A DNA stretch of 64,000 nucleotides, taken from positions 1 to 64,000 of the forward strand of contig JAZUFE010000027.1 in assembly GCA_045640525.1 (NCBI GenBank), read 5' to 3'. This document shows, piece by piece, positions 34,120 through 43,425 of the stretch; within the stretch, counting starts at the first letter, position 1; each line of letters opens with the position of its first letter. The notes below the pieces were generated by a model. It was not told where the DNA came from. It saw only the letters and a program-made list of their open reading frames with translations, and searched no databases. The DNA is from JAILLW01 sp045640525. GTDB lineage: Bacteria; Bacillota; Clostridia; Lachnospirales; Lachnospiraceae. Position numbers and translations under genes: made by a program.

Positions 34120-34172
34120 TTTTCCTCCTTCCTCCTTAGAACGAATCTTTGGAGTTAGCTTTGATTTATTTG

Positions 34173-34676
34173 TCAAAATGCTCTTATGGCAGCATTTTCA
34201 CCTAAATTATCTTTGGAAATTTTAAGAATCTTTACGTAATAACTAAAATCTTTATTCACGAAGACTTCTACGCGGTCTTCAACCTTATGACCCAACAATG
34301 CCTTACCTATGGGAGATTCCACACTGACAAGCTTTTTGAGTGAATCACCCCGCATTGTTGATACTATGGTCAAAGAATCCGTCGTATTATCTTCTTCAAA
34401 AAGGATCTCTACGGTATCATTAACGCCAACTTCATCTTCCGCCGAATTATCTTCAATAATTTCAGCCGTCTTAATCATTCTCTCAAGGAATCTTATTCGC
34501 GATTCGTTGGCATTCTTTTCCTTTTTGGCAGCATAGTATTCAAAGTTTTCGGACAGGTCACCGTGCGCCCTGGCCTCTTTGACTGCCTCAAGAAGCTTAG
34601 GACGAATGACAACCTTACGGTTCTCAATTTCGGCCTGCATATCCTCTATATCTTTTTTGGTTAACTGATTAAACAT
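34173..34676 (-). CDS. greA: Transcription elongation factor GreA
   Basis: A 167-residue elongation factor that induces transcript cleavage by backtracked RNA polymerase. The N-terminal coiled coil carries the catalytic acidic pair near HGDLSENFEYYAAKKE (about 38-53), and the C-terminal FKBP-like domain has SPIGKALLGHKVED. It is four bases after the stop of the TPR gene, and the lipoprotein gene begins 54 bases downstream. Confidence 0.94.
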   Translation of the reverse strand: MFNQLTKKDIEDMQAEIENRKVVIRPKLLEAVKEARAHGDLSENFEYYAAKKEKNANESRIRFLERMIKTAEIIEDNSAEDEVGVNDTVEILFEEDNTTDSLTIVSTMRGDSLKKLVSVESPIGKALLGHKVEDRVEVFVNKDFSYYVKILKISKDNLGENAAIRAF

Positions 34677-34679
34677 ATA

Positions 34680-36092
34680 TTACTCGTTATTCATCTCTGC
34701 AAGATAAGTTTCGGCCTTGGCGGCTCTTTCCGTATCGGGGAAACTGTCAATAACATTGGCATATGTCTGTTTAGCCAAATCATCCTGTCCCGTACGTCTG
34801 TACGAATTGCCCAGATAGAACAGTGCCTCCCCGTTGGTCTTATCATAATAGTAAGCTCTTTCAAGATTAGGAACCGCTTCCTCGTAATTCTCACCTTGAT
34901 AACTTTCAAGCCCCAAGTTGAAATAGTGAGAAGCTAACTGAGGTCCTGCCAGGTTGATGAGTTTATTGTACATATTGGTAAACGCATCGGACTTATTATT
35001 AATATCCAGTCCTTCCGCAGTTTCCAATTTCTCAAGATTCTCCGCAACCAAAGTAATGTCCTCGGAATTTTCGAGATACGTATTCATGGCGGCCATTACA
35101 ACATCATATGCGTTAAGACCACCCTCATCTTCCGATGTGAGCTGACGGCTCTTAAGTTCTTCATTTTCAGCCTTGAGTTTCGACACTTCAAGTTCCATTG
35201 CATCAAGTTCGGCCGTTTTCTTATCCTTTTCGTCCGAAATCATTGATACCTTTTCATTAGCCTCTTCGTTAACATTGTATATCTTAGCCGGCAAAATCAG
35301 GAAATACGACACCGCAATACCAATAATCAACCCGATTGCGATGTTAAGCAAAATTCCGCCTGCTTTCGACTCGGTTTTGTTAATAGGCTGAATAATTGTT
35401 TCGTTACCGCTTTGATATACCTGAACCTTACGATCATCGCCCTTAGACTTCTTGCCTTTGGTACCGACTTCAACAGGGGCGAGCATGGTCTCAACTTCCT
35501 GAAGCATTCTAAGGCTCATTGTATTTTTGGTATCAATCGCCAGACACTTGTCAAGCTCATGCTTGGCTTTATCCCACTCCTCACACTTGATGTATATAAG
35601 TGCCAAAAGCTGATGAGCTCGCAAATACTTCGGTGCCATAGACAGAATTTTCTTGAGCTGAATTGTTGCATAGTCCAAACTGTCCTGATAGCACAATGCA
35701 AGTGACTGATTAAACTTCTTAAGATTTTGATTCATCGACTCAAGCTTATTGGGATTTTCCTGAATAACATCAATATAATCCGTTGCTATATTTTTGTTAT
35801 CACGAATATTTTTGGAAATAACCCATTGGCCAAGTGCTTCAACCACTTCGCCTATTTCATAATAGACCAATCCCAATAAGTTTCTTGCATCTACATTATT
35901 TTTATTTAACTTAATACTCTGCTTAAGCGAGGTTATCGCACCTGACAAATCTCTGACACTGCATTTATCCAGGGCATCATTGTAATATCGGTTAGACAGG
36001 GCAAGTATTTTCTTATACATGCCTACATCCGCACCGCATCCGGTACAAAAATCTTTCTCAGACAGAGTACATCCACATTTATAACAAATCAC
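34680..36092 (-). CDS. Membrane protein with zinc ribbon, TPR repeats and coiled coil
   Basis: The 470 residues comprise a zinc ribbon (CYKCG...CTGCG, 3-20), TPR repeats (about 40-200), one membrane helix (about 245-270), a coiled coil (about 275-315) and further TPRs (about 390-465) ending in a YfgM/YbgF-like block. The second half is therefore outside the membrane if the N-terminus is inside. GTG at 36092 is the start, with GGAGAG eleven bases upstream, six bases after the 48-residue gene. No specific function can be assigned; scaffold roles at the envelope are typical. Confidence 0.8.
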   Translation of the reverse strand: MICYKCGCTLSEKDFCTGCGADVGMYKKILALSNRYYNDALDKCSVRDLSGAITSLKQSIKLNKNNVDARNLLGLVYYEIGEVVEALGQWVISKNIRDNKNIATDYIDVIQENPNKLESMNQNLKKFNQSLALCYQDSLDYATIQLKKILSMAPKYLRAHQLLALIYIKCEEWDKAKHELDKCLAIDTKNTMSLRMLQEVETMLAPVEVGTKGKKSKGDDRKVQVYQSGNETIIQPINKTESKAGGILLNIAIGLIIGIAVSYFLILPAKIYNVNEEANEKVSMISDEKDKKTAELDAMELEVSKLKAENEELKSRQLTSEDEGGLNAYDVVMAAMNTYLENSEDITLVAENLEKLETAEGLDINNKSDAFTNMYNKLINLAGPQLASHYFNLGLESYQGENYEEAVPNLERAYYYDKTNGEALFYLGNSYRRTGQDDLAKQTYANVIDSFPDTERAAKAETYLAEMNNE

Positions 36093-36098
36093 GGTGTA

Positions 36099-36245
36099 TT
36101 ACTCTCCTGACTTCTTTGACTTTTCCAAAACTTGTATTAACGCATCCGCAATATCGGTCAAATCCTGTGAGAAAATAGCTTCCTCTGCATCCTCTACCTC
36201 AATGCTTGGATGAAACTTTCTTAATTCCTCTTCAAAATCAAGCAT
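36099..36245 (-). CDS. Small conserved-looking protein of 48 residues
   Basis: An ATG at 36245 with GGAGACAGTT upstream opens 48 codons encoding an acidic helical peptide (starts MLDFEEELRKFHPSIEVEDA, ends EKSKKSGE). It fits exactly between folC (ends 36255) and the TPR gene (start 36092), with six- and nine-base gaps, as expected for an operon member. The ribosome site, tight packing and balanced codon choice argue for a real gene. Function unknown. Confidence 0.7.
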   Translation of the reverse strand: MLDFEEELRKFHPSIEVEDAEEAIFSQDLTDIADALIQVLEKSKKSGE

Positions 36246-36254
36246 AACTGTCTC

Positions 36255-37529
36255 CTAACTGTACATGGTCTTCAACTGACCAACCAAATATAAAGATCCT
36301 GCAACAAACAACATATCTTTATCTCCAAGGCTCTTCTTGGCCTCCAAAAATGCATCTGTTGCACTGTCGAAAGAAAACACTTCACAAGGGCAATCTGCGA
36401 AGCATTTCCCAATACTTTCCATATCAAGTGCTCTCGATGAATCAATCCCGCCTATATATACGGCGTCAAACAATTCCGATTCAATAATGAGTCTGCACAT
36501 CGCATCATACTGTTTATCAGCAACAACGCTGAATAATAACTTACGCTTTCCTTCACATGAAACGGCTTTGACCGATTCCAAAAAAGTAACTATCCCGTCC
36601 GGATTATGGGCGCCGTCCAAAAACACCGATGGTTCAACTTCTTCCATCCTGCCCGCCCATCGGGCCGTAAATAATCCACTTGCAATTGTTTCTTTGGTAA
36701 TACTCTTCTCGTCTAAAACAATACAACCCAGAACTGCCAGAGAGGCATTATAAATCTGATACAAAGCCACCGTAGAAATTTTCAAGTTATCATACCTATA
36801 ATACTCACATTCGATTAAAAAATCAATGAATTCTTTAGTTTGTCTTTTAAGAAAAACATCCTTTTGGTTTATAGAATAACATGCGCAATTTTTATCTTTT
36901 GCCACCCTGCTGATTGCATCGTAACTTTCATCTTGGTTATCCCAGAACACAACCGGAACTCTCTGTTTAATTATTCCCGCCTTTTCACCGGCAATTTGTG
37001 AAACGGTATTTCCCAGATATTCCGTATGATCTAAGCCTATTTTGGTAATTACGCACAGTTTCTTGCTTTTAACACAGTTGGTTGCATCAAGTCTTCCGCC
37101 AAGTCCGGTTTCAAGAATGATATAATCAACACCTCTCTTGGCAAAACAATACATTGCCATAAGGAACAGGTACTCAAAAAAAGAAGGATGATGCTCCATA
37201 CCCTCTTCTTTGATAATATCCATTATTCGTTCAAAAGCCTCTGTAAATTCATCCTCGGAAATCATCACATCATTAATTACTATTCGCTCTCTTATCGAAA
37301 CAAGATGCGGAGAAGTAAACAATCCGACGCTAAATCCCGATTTTTGTAATATCGAATTCATATAAGAGCAGGTCGAACCCTTACCGTTCGTTCCGGCTAC
37401 ATGAACAACTTTTGAAGATTCGTCCCTATATACTTTAGCAAGAAGTTTTGCGGTATCTTCCAATGTATTTTTTCCCTGAAACTTAGGGATATCCATTATA
37501 TACTTAACCGCATCATCAAATTTACTCAT
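36255..37529 (-). CDS. folC: Bifunctional folylpolyglutamate synthase/dihydrofolate synthase
   Basis: A 424-residue Mur-ligase-like enzyme that adds glutamate to dihydropteroate and folates. Motifs: GTNGKGST (45-52), ETGLGGRLDATN and the DGAHNP segment. Length is usual for the family. It ends nine bases before the 48-residue gene, and it begins six bases after mgtE, so all four genes (mgtE to the TPR gene) probably share one transcript. Confidence 0.95.
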   Translation of the reverse strand: MSKFDDAVKYIMDIPKFQGKNTLEDTAKLLAKVYRDESSKVVHVAGTNGKGSTCSYMNSILQKSGFSVGLFTSPHLVSIRERIVINDVMISEDEFTEAFERIMDIIKEEGMEHHPSFFEYLFLMAMYCFAKRGVDYIILETGLGGRLDATNCVKSKKLCVITKIGLDHTEYLGNTVSQIAGEKAGIIKQRVPVVFWDNQDESYDAISRVAKDKNCACYSINQKDVFLKRQTKEFIDFLIECEYYRYDNLKISTVALYQIYNASLAVLGCIVLDEKSITKETIASGLFTARWAGRMEEVEPSVFLDGAHNPDGIVTFLESVKAVSCEGKRKLLFSVVADKQYDAMCRLIIESELFDAVYIGGIDSSRALDMESIGKCFADCPCEVFSFDSATDAFLEAKKSLGDKDMLFVAGSLYLVGQLKTMYS

Positions 37530-37535
37530 TGGTTA

Positions 37536-38885
37536 TCACAATCCCAAAACGCTTGTGGCAATCGCGAAGTATACCAACAGTGATATAACATCAACGATTG
37601 TTGTAATAAACGGCGAAGCCATTACCGCCGGGTCAAATCCAAGTTTTTTGGTAAGTACCGGCAATGTACATCCTATCAATTTGGCAAAAATCACAGCACA
37701 TACCAAGGTCAGGCAAACAACGATTGCCACACTTACGGCAACCTGATCCAAAAAAATCAGTTTTAGGAAGTTAGCCGAAGCAAGAGTTATACCGCAGAAC
37801 AATGCAACTCTGAATTCCTTCCATAAAACTTTCATTACATCCTTATATTCTATCTCGCCGAGCGAAAGTCCACGAATTATTGTAACCGAAGCCTGGCCTC
37901 CGGCATTTCCGCCCGTATCCATCAGCATTGGAATATAGGCCGTCAATATAGCCATTTTGGATAGTGCATCCTCAAAATTTCTCAAAATGCTGCCGGTAAA
38001 CGTAGCCGAAACCATCAGTAAAAGAAGCCATGGCATACGCTGCTTCCATGTCTCAAAGACCGATGTTCGAAGATACGGCTTATCTGAAGGAATAATAGCG
38101 GCCATCTTTTCCATATCCTCAGTGGCCTCTTCTTCCATGATATCCACGATATCATCGACCGTAATAATACCTACCAGACGTTCCTCATTATCTACAACCG
38201 GCATTGCCGTAAAATCGTACTTTTTAAACTGCCTCGCAACTTCTTCCTGGTCCATCAGAGTATTGATATAGATAACATTCTCGTGCATTATCTCACCGAT
38301 GATTGCATCGGTCGGAGATATAAGAAGGTATCTTAAGGCTACCGTTCCGACCAGTTTACGGTTAGCATCAACTACATAACATATATTGATTGTCTCTGAA
38401 TCAACACCGCGCTGCCTTATTCTGGCCACCGCATCATCTACCGTCATGGATTCTTTCAAATCCACGAACTCGACTGTCATAATGGAACCTGCGGAATCTT
38501 CCGGATATCTTAGCAGATGGTTAATATCTCTTCGGGTTTCAGCCTTGGCGTTGGTCAGAATCTTCTTAACCATATTGGCCGGCATTTCTTCCAAAAGGTC
38601 GGTAGCATCATCGGCCATCAGATTATCGATGATACCTGCAGCATCCTTTTCCGACATGGCCGTAATTATCTCTTGCTGAATATCAACCTCAAGATAAGAG
38701 AAAACATCCGCTGCCATATCTTTGGGAAGTATTCTGAAGATTTTCAAAAGTTCGTCTTCCTTGAACTCTCCGATACATGCTGCCACATCGGCCTCATTCA
38801 TATCAGCCATTTTTTGGCGAAGGCTGGTATACTGCTTGGTTTCAAAAAGTTCTCTCAATATTTCCAAATCTGTTTTTTCTTCCAT
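37536..38885 (-). CDS. mgtE: Magnesium transporter MgtE
   Basis: A 449-residue magnesium channel: N-terminal superhelical domain (about 20-135), two CBS domains (about 140-255) acting as the cytoplasmic Mg sensor, a connecting plug helix, and five membrane helices (about 285-445) with the conserved PMLMDTGGNAGGQAS selectivity segment. AAAGGAGG precedes ATG at 38885. A TTGACA-N18-TAACAT promoter lies upstream, and its -35 box overlaps that of the divergent yigZ promoter. Confidence 0.96.
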   Translation of the reverse strand: MEEKTDLEILRELFETKQYTSLRQKMADMNEADVAACIGEFKEDELLKIFRILPKDMAADVFSYLEVDIQQEIITAMSEKDAAGIIDNLMADDATDLLEEMPANMVKKILTNAKAETRRDINHLLRYPEDSAGSIMTVEFVDLKESMTVDDAVARIRQRGVDSETINICYVVDANRKLVGTVALRYLLISPTDAIIGEIMHENVIYINTLMDQEEVARQFKKYDFTAMPVVDNEERLVGIITVDDIVDIMEEEATEDMEKMAAIIPSDKPYLRTSVFETWKQRMPWLLLLMVSATFTGSILRNFEDALSKMAILTAYIPMLMDTGGNAGGQASVTIIRGLSLGEIEYKDVMKVLWKEFRVALFCGITLASANFLKLIFLDQVAVSVAIVVCLTLVCAVIFAKLIGCTLPVLTKKLGFDPAVMASPFITTIVDVISLLVYFAIATSVLGL

Positions 38886-38921
38886 ACCGGCCTCCTTTCA
38901 ACAGTCTGATTACCCTTGATT

Positions 38922-38951
38922 ATGTTATCTCCATTATCTGTCGTTTGTCAA
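38922..38951 (-). promoter_or_regulatory. Promoter of mgtE
   Basis: TTGACA (38946-38951), 18-base spacer, TAACAT (38922-38927), about 37 bases upstream of the ATG. The -35 hexamer shares five bases with the -35 of the divergent yigZ promoter. Confidence 0.65.
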
Positions 38952-38973
38952 CGCAAACTTCCTATGCTAAACT
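38945..38973 (+). promoter_or_regulatory. Promoter of the yigZ-like gene, giving a possible leaderless mRNA
   Basis: TTGTCA (38945-38950), 17 bases, TAAACT (38968-38973). The expected transcription start is at or within one or two bases of the ATG at 38981, and no Shine-Dalgarno is present. Confidence 0.5.
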
Positions 38974-38980
38974 CATTACT

Positions 38981-39631
38981 ATGAGTGATAATAAGGCCTC
39001 TTCATACTTAATGCCGGGTGGCCCCGCCACAGGTGAGTACGAAGAAAAGAAATCCAAGTTCATAGCCAATCTTGCTGTTGCCACTACCGAAGAAGAAGCT
39101 GCTTCATTTATTGCATCCATCAAAAAAAAGTACTATGATGCCCGACATAACTGTACAGCATTTATTATTGGGAATGATTCATCACTTACAAGATGTTCTG
39201 ATGACGGAGAACCTTCCGGCACAGCCGGGAAACCTATGCTCGAGGTATTGCAAGGGAGCGGACTTACCAATGTTGTTGCTGTTGTGACAAGATATTTCGG
39301 CGGCACATTGCTAGGAACCGGCGGGTTGGTACGTGCCTATACGGAAGCTGTCAAGAACGCTCTTGCCAATGCTCAAATTGTATCCATGCAGCTTTGTTCC
39401 GATTTGGATGTGACCTGTGCTTATACGGATGTTAACAATTTACAGCATTACTATGGGAGCAATAACATAATGATACTCGGATGTGACTATGGCGAAAACG
39501 TTGTGTTTCATCTTCGGGTTGACAGTGCCCGCAGTGAAGAACTCCGCCTGGCTTTAACCCGCCTCACCAAGGGGCAGGCCAAGATAACCGACATCGGTAC
39601 CGGCTTCTATCCTATGGAGATTAAAGTATGA
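38981..39631 (+). CDS. yigZ: YigZ/IMPACT family protein
   Basis: A 216-residue UPF0029/IMPACT protein: N-terminal domain with EYEEKKSKFIAN and DARHNCTAFIIGN, the hallmark SDDGEPSGTAGKPML (about 70-84) and VVAVVTRYFGGTLLGTGGLVR, then the C-terminal DUF1949-like domain. The bacterial role is not settled; the eukaryotic relative modulates GCN2. The start at 38981 is placed by family alignment; there is no ribosome site. The end overlaps the next gene by four bases (ATGA). Confidence 0.85.
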   Translation: MSDNKASSYLMPGGPATGEYEEKKSKFIANLAVATTEEEAASFIASIKKKYYDARHNCTAFIIGNDSSLTRCSDDGEPSGTAGKPMLEVLQGSGLTNVVAVVTRYFGGTLLGTGGLVRAYTEAVKNALANAQIVSMQLCSDLDVTCAYTDVNNLQHYYGSNNIMILGCDYGENVVFHLRVDSARSEELRLALTRLTKGQAKITDIGTGFYPMEIKV

Positions 39632-40281
39632 AAAAATTTTATGGATTAAAAAATGATTATGTTTGTGTAGACAATTCAAGCTACGGCGGTTCGCAAACCT
39701 ACTTCAGAAACATTGACGGATTATTCTGCAAGGGTAAAGATAAAGGTGGATGCGGAATTGTTGCCATGGGTGATACCATGGCTTATCTTAGTAAAGATAC
39801 ACGTTTTGCCAACATTGATTCCTACTGCAGATACTTTAACAAAATCGTTCGAAAATCCTTATGGATTCCAAGCCGAATCGGAATGTCTTTCCTTCATATT
39901 CACTTTGCTTCAAAGCATATGTTAAAAAGCTTCTCTTTACCATACACCTGCAGATGGTGTTTCAGTAAAAAGAAGCTCTATTCGCGCGTTAAAAATATGC
40001 TTGTTGACAATATCCCGGTCATTCTGTGTATTCCAAAGAATTTCAGCCGTTCCAAATCAAAAGAAATGTTGAATCTCTATGACAGTGACAGTAGACCCGC
40101 GACTCGAACTCACGGTCATTTCGTTGTCATTACCGGAATATGCGAGCTTAATCAAAAGCTCTTTTGGGAAATATCCTCTTGGGGCAAAAAGTACTACATC
40201 AGTATCGAAGAATACATTAACTATTCCAAACACCACATTGCAGGGTTACTTGGAAATATTCTTCTTATCAGCAAGCTGTAA
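39628..40281 (+). CDS. C39-like papain-fold protein
   Basis: A 217-residue protein of a clostridial family resembling C39-like cysteine peptidases. A nucleophile motif GGCGIVAMGD (Cys about 42) and a later THGHFVVITG (His about 162), followed by FWEISSWG with a possible third residue, keep the papain order. There is no signal peptide or export helix, so it should be cytosolic. The start overlaps yigZ by four bases, implying coupled translation. Whether it cuts peptides or has another activity is unknown. Confidence 0.7.
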   Translation: MKKFYGLKNDYVCVDNSSYGGSQTYFRNIDGLFCKGKDKGGCGIVAMGDTMAYLSKDTRFANIDSYCRYFNKIVRKSLWIPSRIGMSFLHIHFASKHMLKSFSLPYTCRWCFSKKKLYSRVKNMLVDNIPVILCIPKNFSRSKSKEMLNLYDSDSRPATRTHGHFVVITGICELNQKLFWEISSWGKKYYISIEEYINYSKHHIAGLLGNILLISKL

Positions 40282-40286
40282 TTTCC

Positions 40287-43028
40287 CTATTCTGGCTGAT
40301 TGGCCTGTTGAGCCGCAAGAGCCGCCTCATACTGGGCCAGTGCATCAGCCTGTTGTTGCTCGGCATTCTGCTGGTTCTGAATCATCTGAATTTCCATCTC
40401 AAGTCTTTGTTGAGCAATTATTTCTTCAATTCCGGGTTGCATCATGAATTCAGAAGTATGCATACAACGTTTGGTTGTATCCAAAATTTCACCTTCCGCA
40501 TCTGTCGGAACTTCAGTACCCAGTGTAGCCAAATTACCTGCCGTTGCATCACCTGACATAAGTATTGTTTCGGGAAGAACCGTAATAACACCTTCCGTCT
40601 TGAACGGGCATGTATCACAGGCAGGACAGCCTTCATATCCGCATACAGCTCCGGAATAATGAACATCACACATTTCGGTAGGAACCGTTCCCTCCGCAAA
40701 ATACTCCGTTTTCAAACAGCCATCGCAAATTCCCGGTATCGGAAGTTTACCCGATACAGAACAAACAGTAGCCGCCACGATTCCGCTCGGCATAGGAAAA
40801 CTTGCGGATGGCAAATCTTCATGTATCTTTGCCATGCAGGCACGCCATAATCTCTTGGCAAGATTTCGCTCTTCACCGGACCTTAACTTGGTATTATTAT
40901 CATAACCTTCCCAAACCGAAGCCGTATAATAAGGCGTATATCCCGAGAACCATACGTCATTGTAATCGGAAGTGGTTCCCGTCTTACCGGCAATAGCAGT
41001 GCCACCGAAGTTAACCGCAGCACCGGTACCGGATGTAACTACATCCTGCATTGCCGATGTCAAAAGCCATGCTGTTGTGTCCTTGATTACCTGACGCGTT
41101 TGAGGAAGTGAATTATCCAAAACTATATTTCCGTCATGATCGACTACCTTAGTGTAAAGTCTGGGTTTGATATATGTTCCGCCATTGGCAATACATGCAT
41201 ATGCAGCATTCAATTCTTCATTGGTTACACCATATGTCAATCCGCCCAGAGCAAGAGCCTGCTGAATATCGGAATATACCCTTGTTTCGTCACCGTAGGT
41301 ATGTTCCTCTCTGTCTACAACAGTCGTAAATCCGAAATTCTTTAAATAATCAAATCCAATCTGAGGAGTGATGTAAGTAAGCGTCTTAACCGCCAAAATA
41401 TTCATTGAATCAATAATACCCTGACGAGTATTACTCAAACCTCTGTATCCTGAATACCAGTTGGTACACGGAATTCCGTTGGTATAAGTAAACGGTGCAT
41501 CATTTATGGCAGTAGCCAACGTAGTAGCGCCTATATCCAAAGCGGGGGCATATGCCGCAACAATCTTAAATGTAGAACCCGGCTGACGTTTGGCGGATGT
41601 TGCTCTGTTAAGTGTTCGGCTTCCCTCTTTGGTTCCTCGTCCTCCCACCATGGCAACTATATTACCCGTGCTCTGTTCCTCTACGGTTATAGATACCTGA
41701 GGCTGAGGAGACAAATTTACCTTTTCGTCAAACACTTCATCACCCGGGGCAAGTATCGCAGTCTTGTATTCCTCTACCGCAGCATACAAATCATCCTGGG
41801 AATCAAAAATCATATCAAACGACTTGGACCTGTTTTCTCTGAAATATCTTCGGAACATCTCCGAACTGTGATTTTCAAAATCTCCGTTCGCCTTCTTAAC
41901 CGTTAATGCATAAGAAAGAAGCCATCTGCAGTTACCTGCATAATTGTCCTCATTGGTGAATACTTCGTCACAGATTTTCTGAATATCCGGATCTTGTGTC
42001 GAATATATTTTCAGGCCGCCGCTGTACAAAAGCGTACACGCCTGAGTCTCGTTATATCCTGCCTGTTGCAGATCATAAAGTAAATCTTCCGTCAAAGCGT
42101 CAACAAAATATGAATTGATTAAAGACTCATCGGCATCTTCATTAACAACCTTAATTCTTGAATAAACGTCATCTGCCTTGGCCTGATCATATTCTGCCTG
42201 GGTAATGTAGCCTTGTTCAAGCATATTGCCCAACACCTTGTCACGTCTCTTGGCATTTTCATCCGGATGCGCTATGGGATTGTACTTGGTCGGATTCTGT
42301 GTAATACCGGCTATGACCGCACATTCGGAAAGTGACAATGTACTTACCGATTTATTAAAATATCTCATGGAAGCTGCCTGAACTCCCAAAGTGTTTTGGC
42401 CAAGGTTAATTGTGTTCATATAATTCAAAAGAACATCATCCTTTGACATGGACTTGGTCAGTTCAATTGCAAGATACTGTTCCTGAATCTTACGCTTCAT
42501 TCTCTCGGCAAAGCTGTTCTCCGAAGTCCATCCGGTAAACACATTGTTTTTCAACAACTGCTGTGTAATGGTAGATGCACCTTCCGAGAAATGGAAGCCG
42601 TTGGAAATGCCTACATATGCGGCACGAATAATACCTTTAATATCAATTCCGTTATGTTCATAGAATCTCTCATCCTCAATTGCCACGAAAGCATGAGCCA
42701 GATTCTCAGGTATCATATCCATCGTAACAGGAATACGGTTGGAATCCTGTGAAATCAGTTTGGCTATCTGATTACCTTCATTATCATATACAAAAGTGCT
42801 GAAGCCCGAAGGCGTTACATCAACATTCTCTATGCTCGGAGAAGTATCTATCACACCTTTAAAAATACCTATTCCGAGGCTCATTCCAACAGCACCCACG
42901 CCAATAAGCCCTACGAGTACCAAACATAACACGTAGAGCAAAATTTTCTTCATAAATTTGGGTGCTTTTGTCCTAAGGGCATGTTGCTTAGCCTTAATGC
43001 CTCTTCTGGAAAAATCACTTGCCATCAT
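40287..43028 (-). CDS. Class A penicillin-binding protein (PBP1A-type)
   Basis: A 913-residue bifunctional peptidoglycan synthase: cytoplasmic tail, membrane anchor (about 28-52), a glycosyltransferase 51 domain with catalytic Glu in VAIEDERFYEHNG, and a transpeptidase domain with SxxK in GSTFK, SMN and KTG in AGKTGTTSD. The last 150 residues are unusual: a cysteine cluster (CGYEGCPACDTCPF), then a Gln/Ala/Glu-rich tail. Two ATG codons lie together at 43028 and 43025; GAGG spacing slightly favours the second. It follows the tRNA gene. Confidence 0.93.
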   Translation of the reverse strand: MMASDFSRRGIKAKQHALRTKAPKFMKKILLYVLCLVLVGLIGVGAVGMSLGIGIFKGVIDTSPSIENVDVTPSGFSTFVYDNEGNQIAKLISQDSNRIPVTMDMIPENLAHAFVAIEDERFYEHNGIDIKGIIRAAYVGISNGFHFSEGASTITQQLLKNNVFTGWTSENSFAERMKRKIQEQYLAIELTKSMSKDDVLLNYMNTINLGQNTLGVQAASMRYFNKSVSTLSLSECAVIAGITQNPTKYNPIAHPDENAKRRDKVLGNMLEQGYITQAEYDQAKADDVYSRIKVVNEDADESLINSYFVDALTEDLLYDLQQAGYNETQACTLLYSGGLKIYSTQDPDIQKICDEVFTNEDNYAGNCRWLLSYALTVKKANGDFENHSSEMFRRYFRENRSKSFDMIFDSQDDLYAAVEEYKTAILAPGDEVFDEKVNLSPQPQVSITVEEQSTGNIVAMVGGRGTKEGSRTLNRATSAKRQPGSTFKIVAAYAPALDIGATTLATAINDAPFTYTNGIPCTNWYSGYRGLSNTRQGIIDSMNILAVKTLTYITPQIGFDYLKNFGFTTVVDREEHTYGDETRVYSDIQQALALGGLTYGVTNEELNAAYACIANGGTYIKPRLYTKVVDHDGNIVLDNSLPQTRQVIKDTTAWLLTSAMQDVVTSGTGAAVNFGGTAIAGKTGTTSDYNDVWFSGYTPYYTASVWEGYDNNTKLRSGEERNLAKRLWRACMAKIHEDLPSASFPMPSGIVAATVCSVSGKLPIPGICDGCLKTEYFAEGTVPTEMCDVHYSGAVCGYEGCPACDTCPFKTEGVITVLPETILMSGDATAGNLATLGTEVPTDAEGEILDTTKRCMHTSEFMMQPGIEEIIAQQRLEMEIQMIQNQQNAEQQQADALAQYEAALAAQQANQPE

Positions 43029-43091
43029 TGTTCCTCAAAAATCAAGAAATTCACATTATGCAAAAGACCCAAGTTTCCTTGGGTCCTTCTA

Positions 43092-43164
43092 AGCTCCCGA
43101 CGGGAATCGGACCCGTGACCTCCGCACTACCAATGCGACGCTCTACCGACTGAGCCACGAGAGC
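43092..43164 (-). tRNA. tRNA-Thr (anticodon GGU)
   Basis: A complete cloverleaf of 73 bases on the minus strand: acceptor GCTCTCG / CGGGAGC, D arm GCTC-GAGC, anticodon stem TCGCA/TGCGG with loop TTGGTAG (anticodon GGT), variable AGGTC, T arm ACGGG/CCCGT. The CCA end is not encoded. It decodes ACC and ACU. A TTGAAT-N17-TATACT promoter lies 20 bases upstream. Confidence 0.96.
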
Positions 43165-43190
43165 ATGTAGACTAATAATCAACAAGCGAT

Positions 43191-43219
43191 AGTATATCAC
43201 TTAACCAACATTAATTCAA
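43191..43219 (-). promoter_or_regulatory. Promoter of the tRNA-Thr gene
   Basis: TTGAAT (43214-43219), 17 bases, TATACT (43191-43196) on the minus strand, placed between the SRP RNA and the tRNA. Confidence 0.75.
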
Positions 43220-43227
43220 CTTATTTT

Positions 43228-43419
43228 GATGCCCCATAGGGAACCTGCACACGTTACCGAAACAGCCGGCTCGATTCAGGCTCTCCCACGGCACACGAAA
43301 GGGTCTGCTTAGTGCTGCTTTGTTCCCAACCTGACACGGTTCACAGTCTTTGTTGCGCAGGACCCAAATGTCATCACTGCTTGCGTCGGGCAGCTATGCA
43401 GGCTCCCTACAGGGCATCT
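43228..43419 (-). ncRNA. ffs: Signal recognition particle RNA (4.5S/scRNA)
   Basis: The minus strand carries the SRP core: GGTCCTGCGCAAC, TGTGAACC, then GTGTCAGGTTGGGAACAAAG and CAGCACTAAGC, with a GGAA tetraloop closed by TTG/CAA and the asymmetric loop AGCAGC. The two ends pair directly over a long broken helix (GATGCCC with GGGGCATC, TAGGGA with TCCCTA, CCTGCA with TGCAGG). The length of about 190 bases lies between the small 4.5S and the large Bacillus types. The start is placed from the promoter at 43426-43454; the end from the pairing. Confidence 0.88.
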
Positions 43420-43425
43420 TAAGGT

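Noticed and set aside
43092..43164. tRNA with encoded CCA
   Set aside because: The bases after the acceptor stem read TTAGAAGG, so CCA must be added enzymatically.
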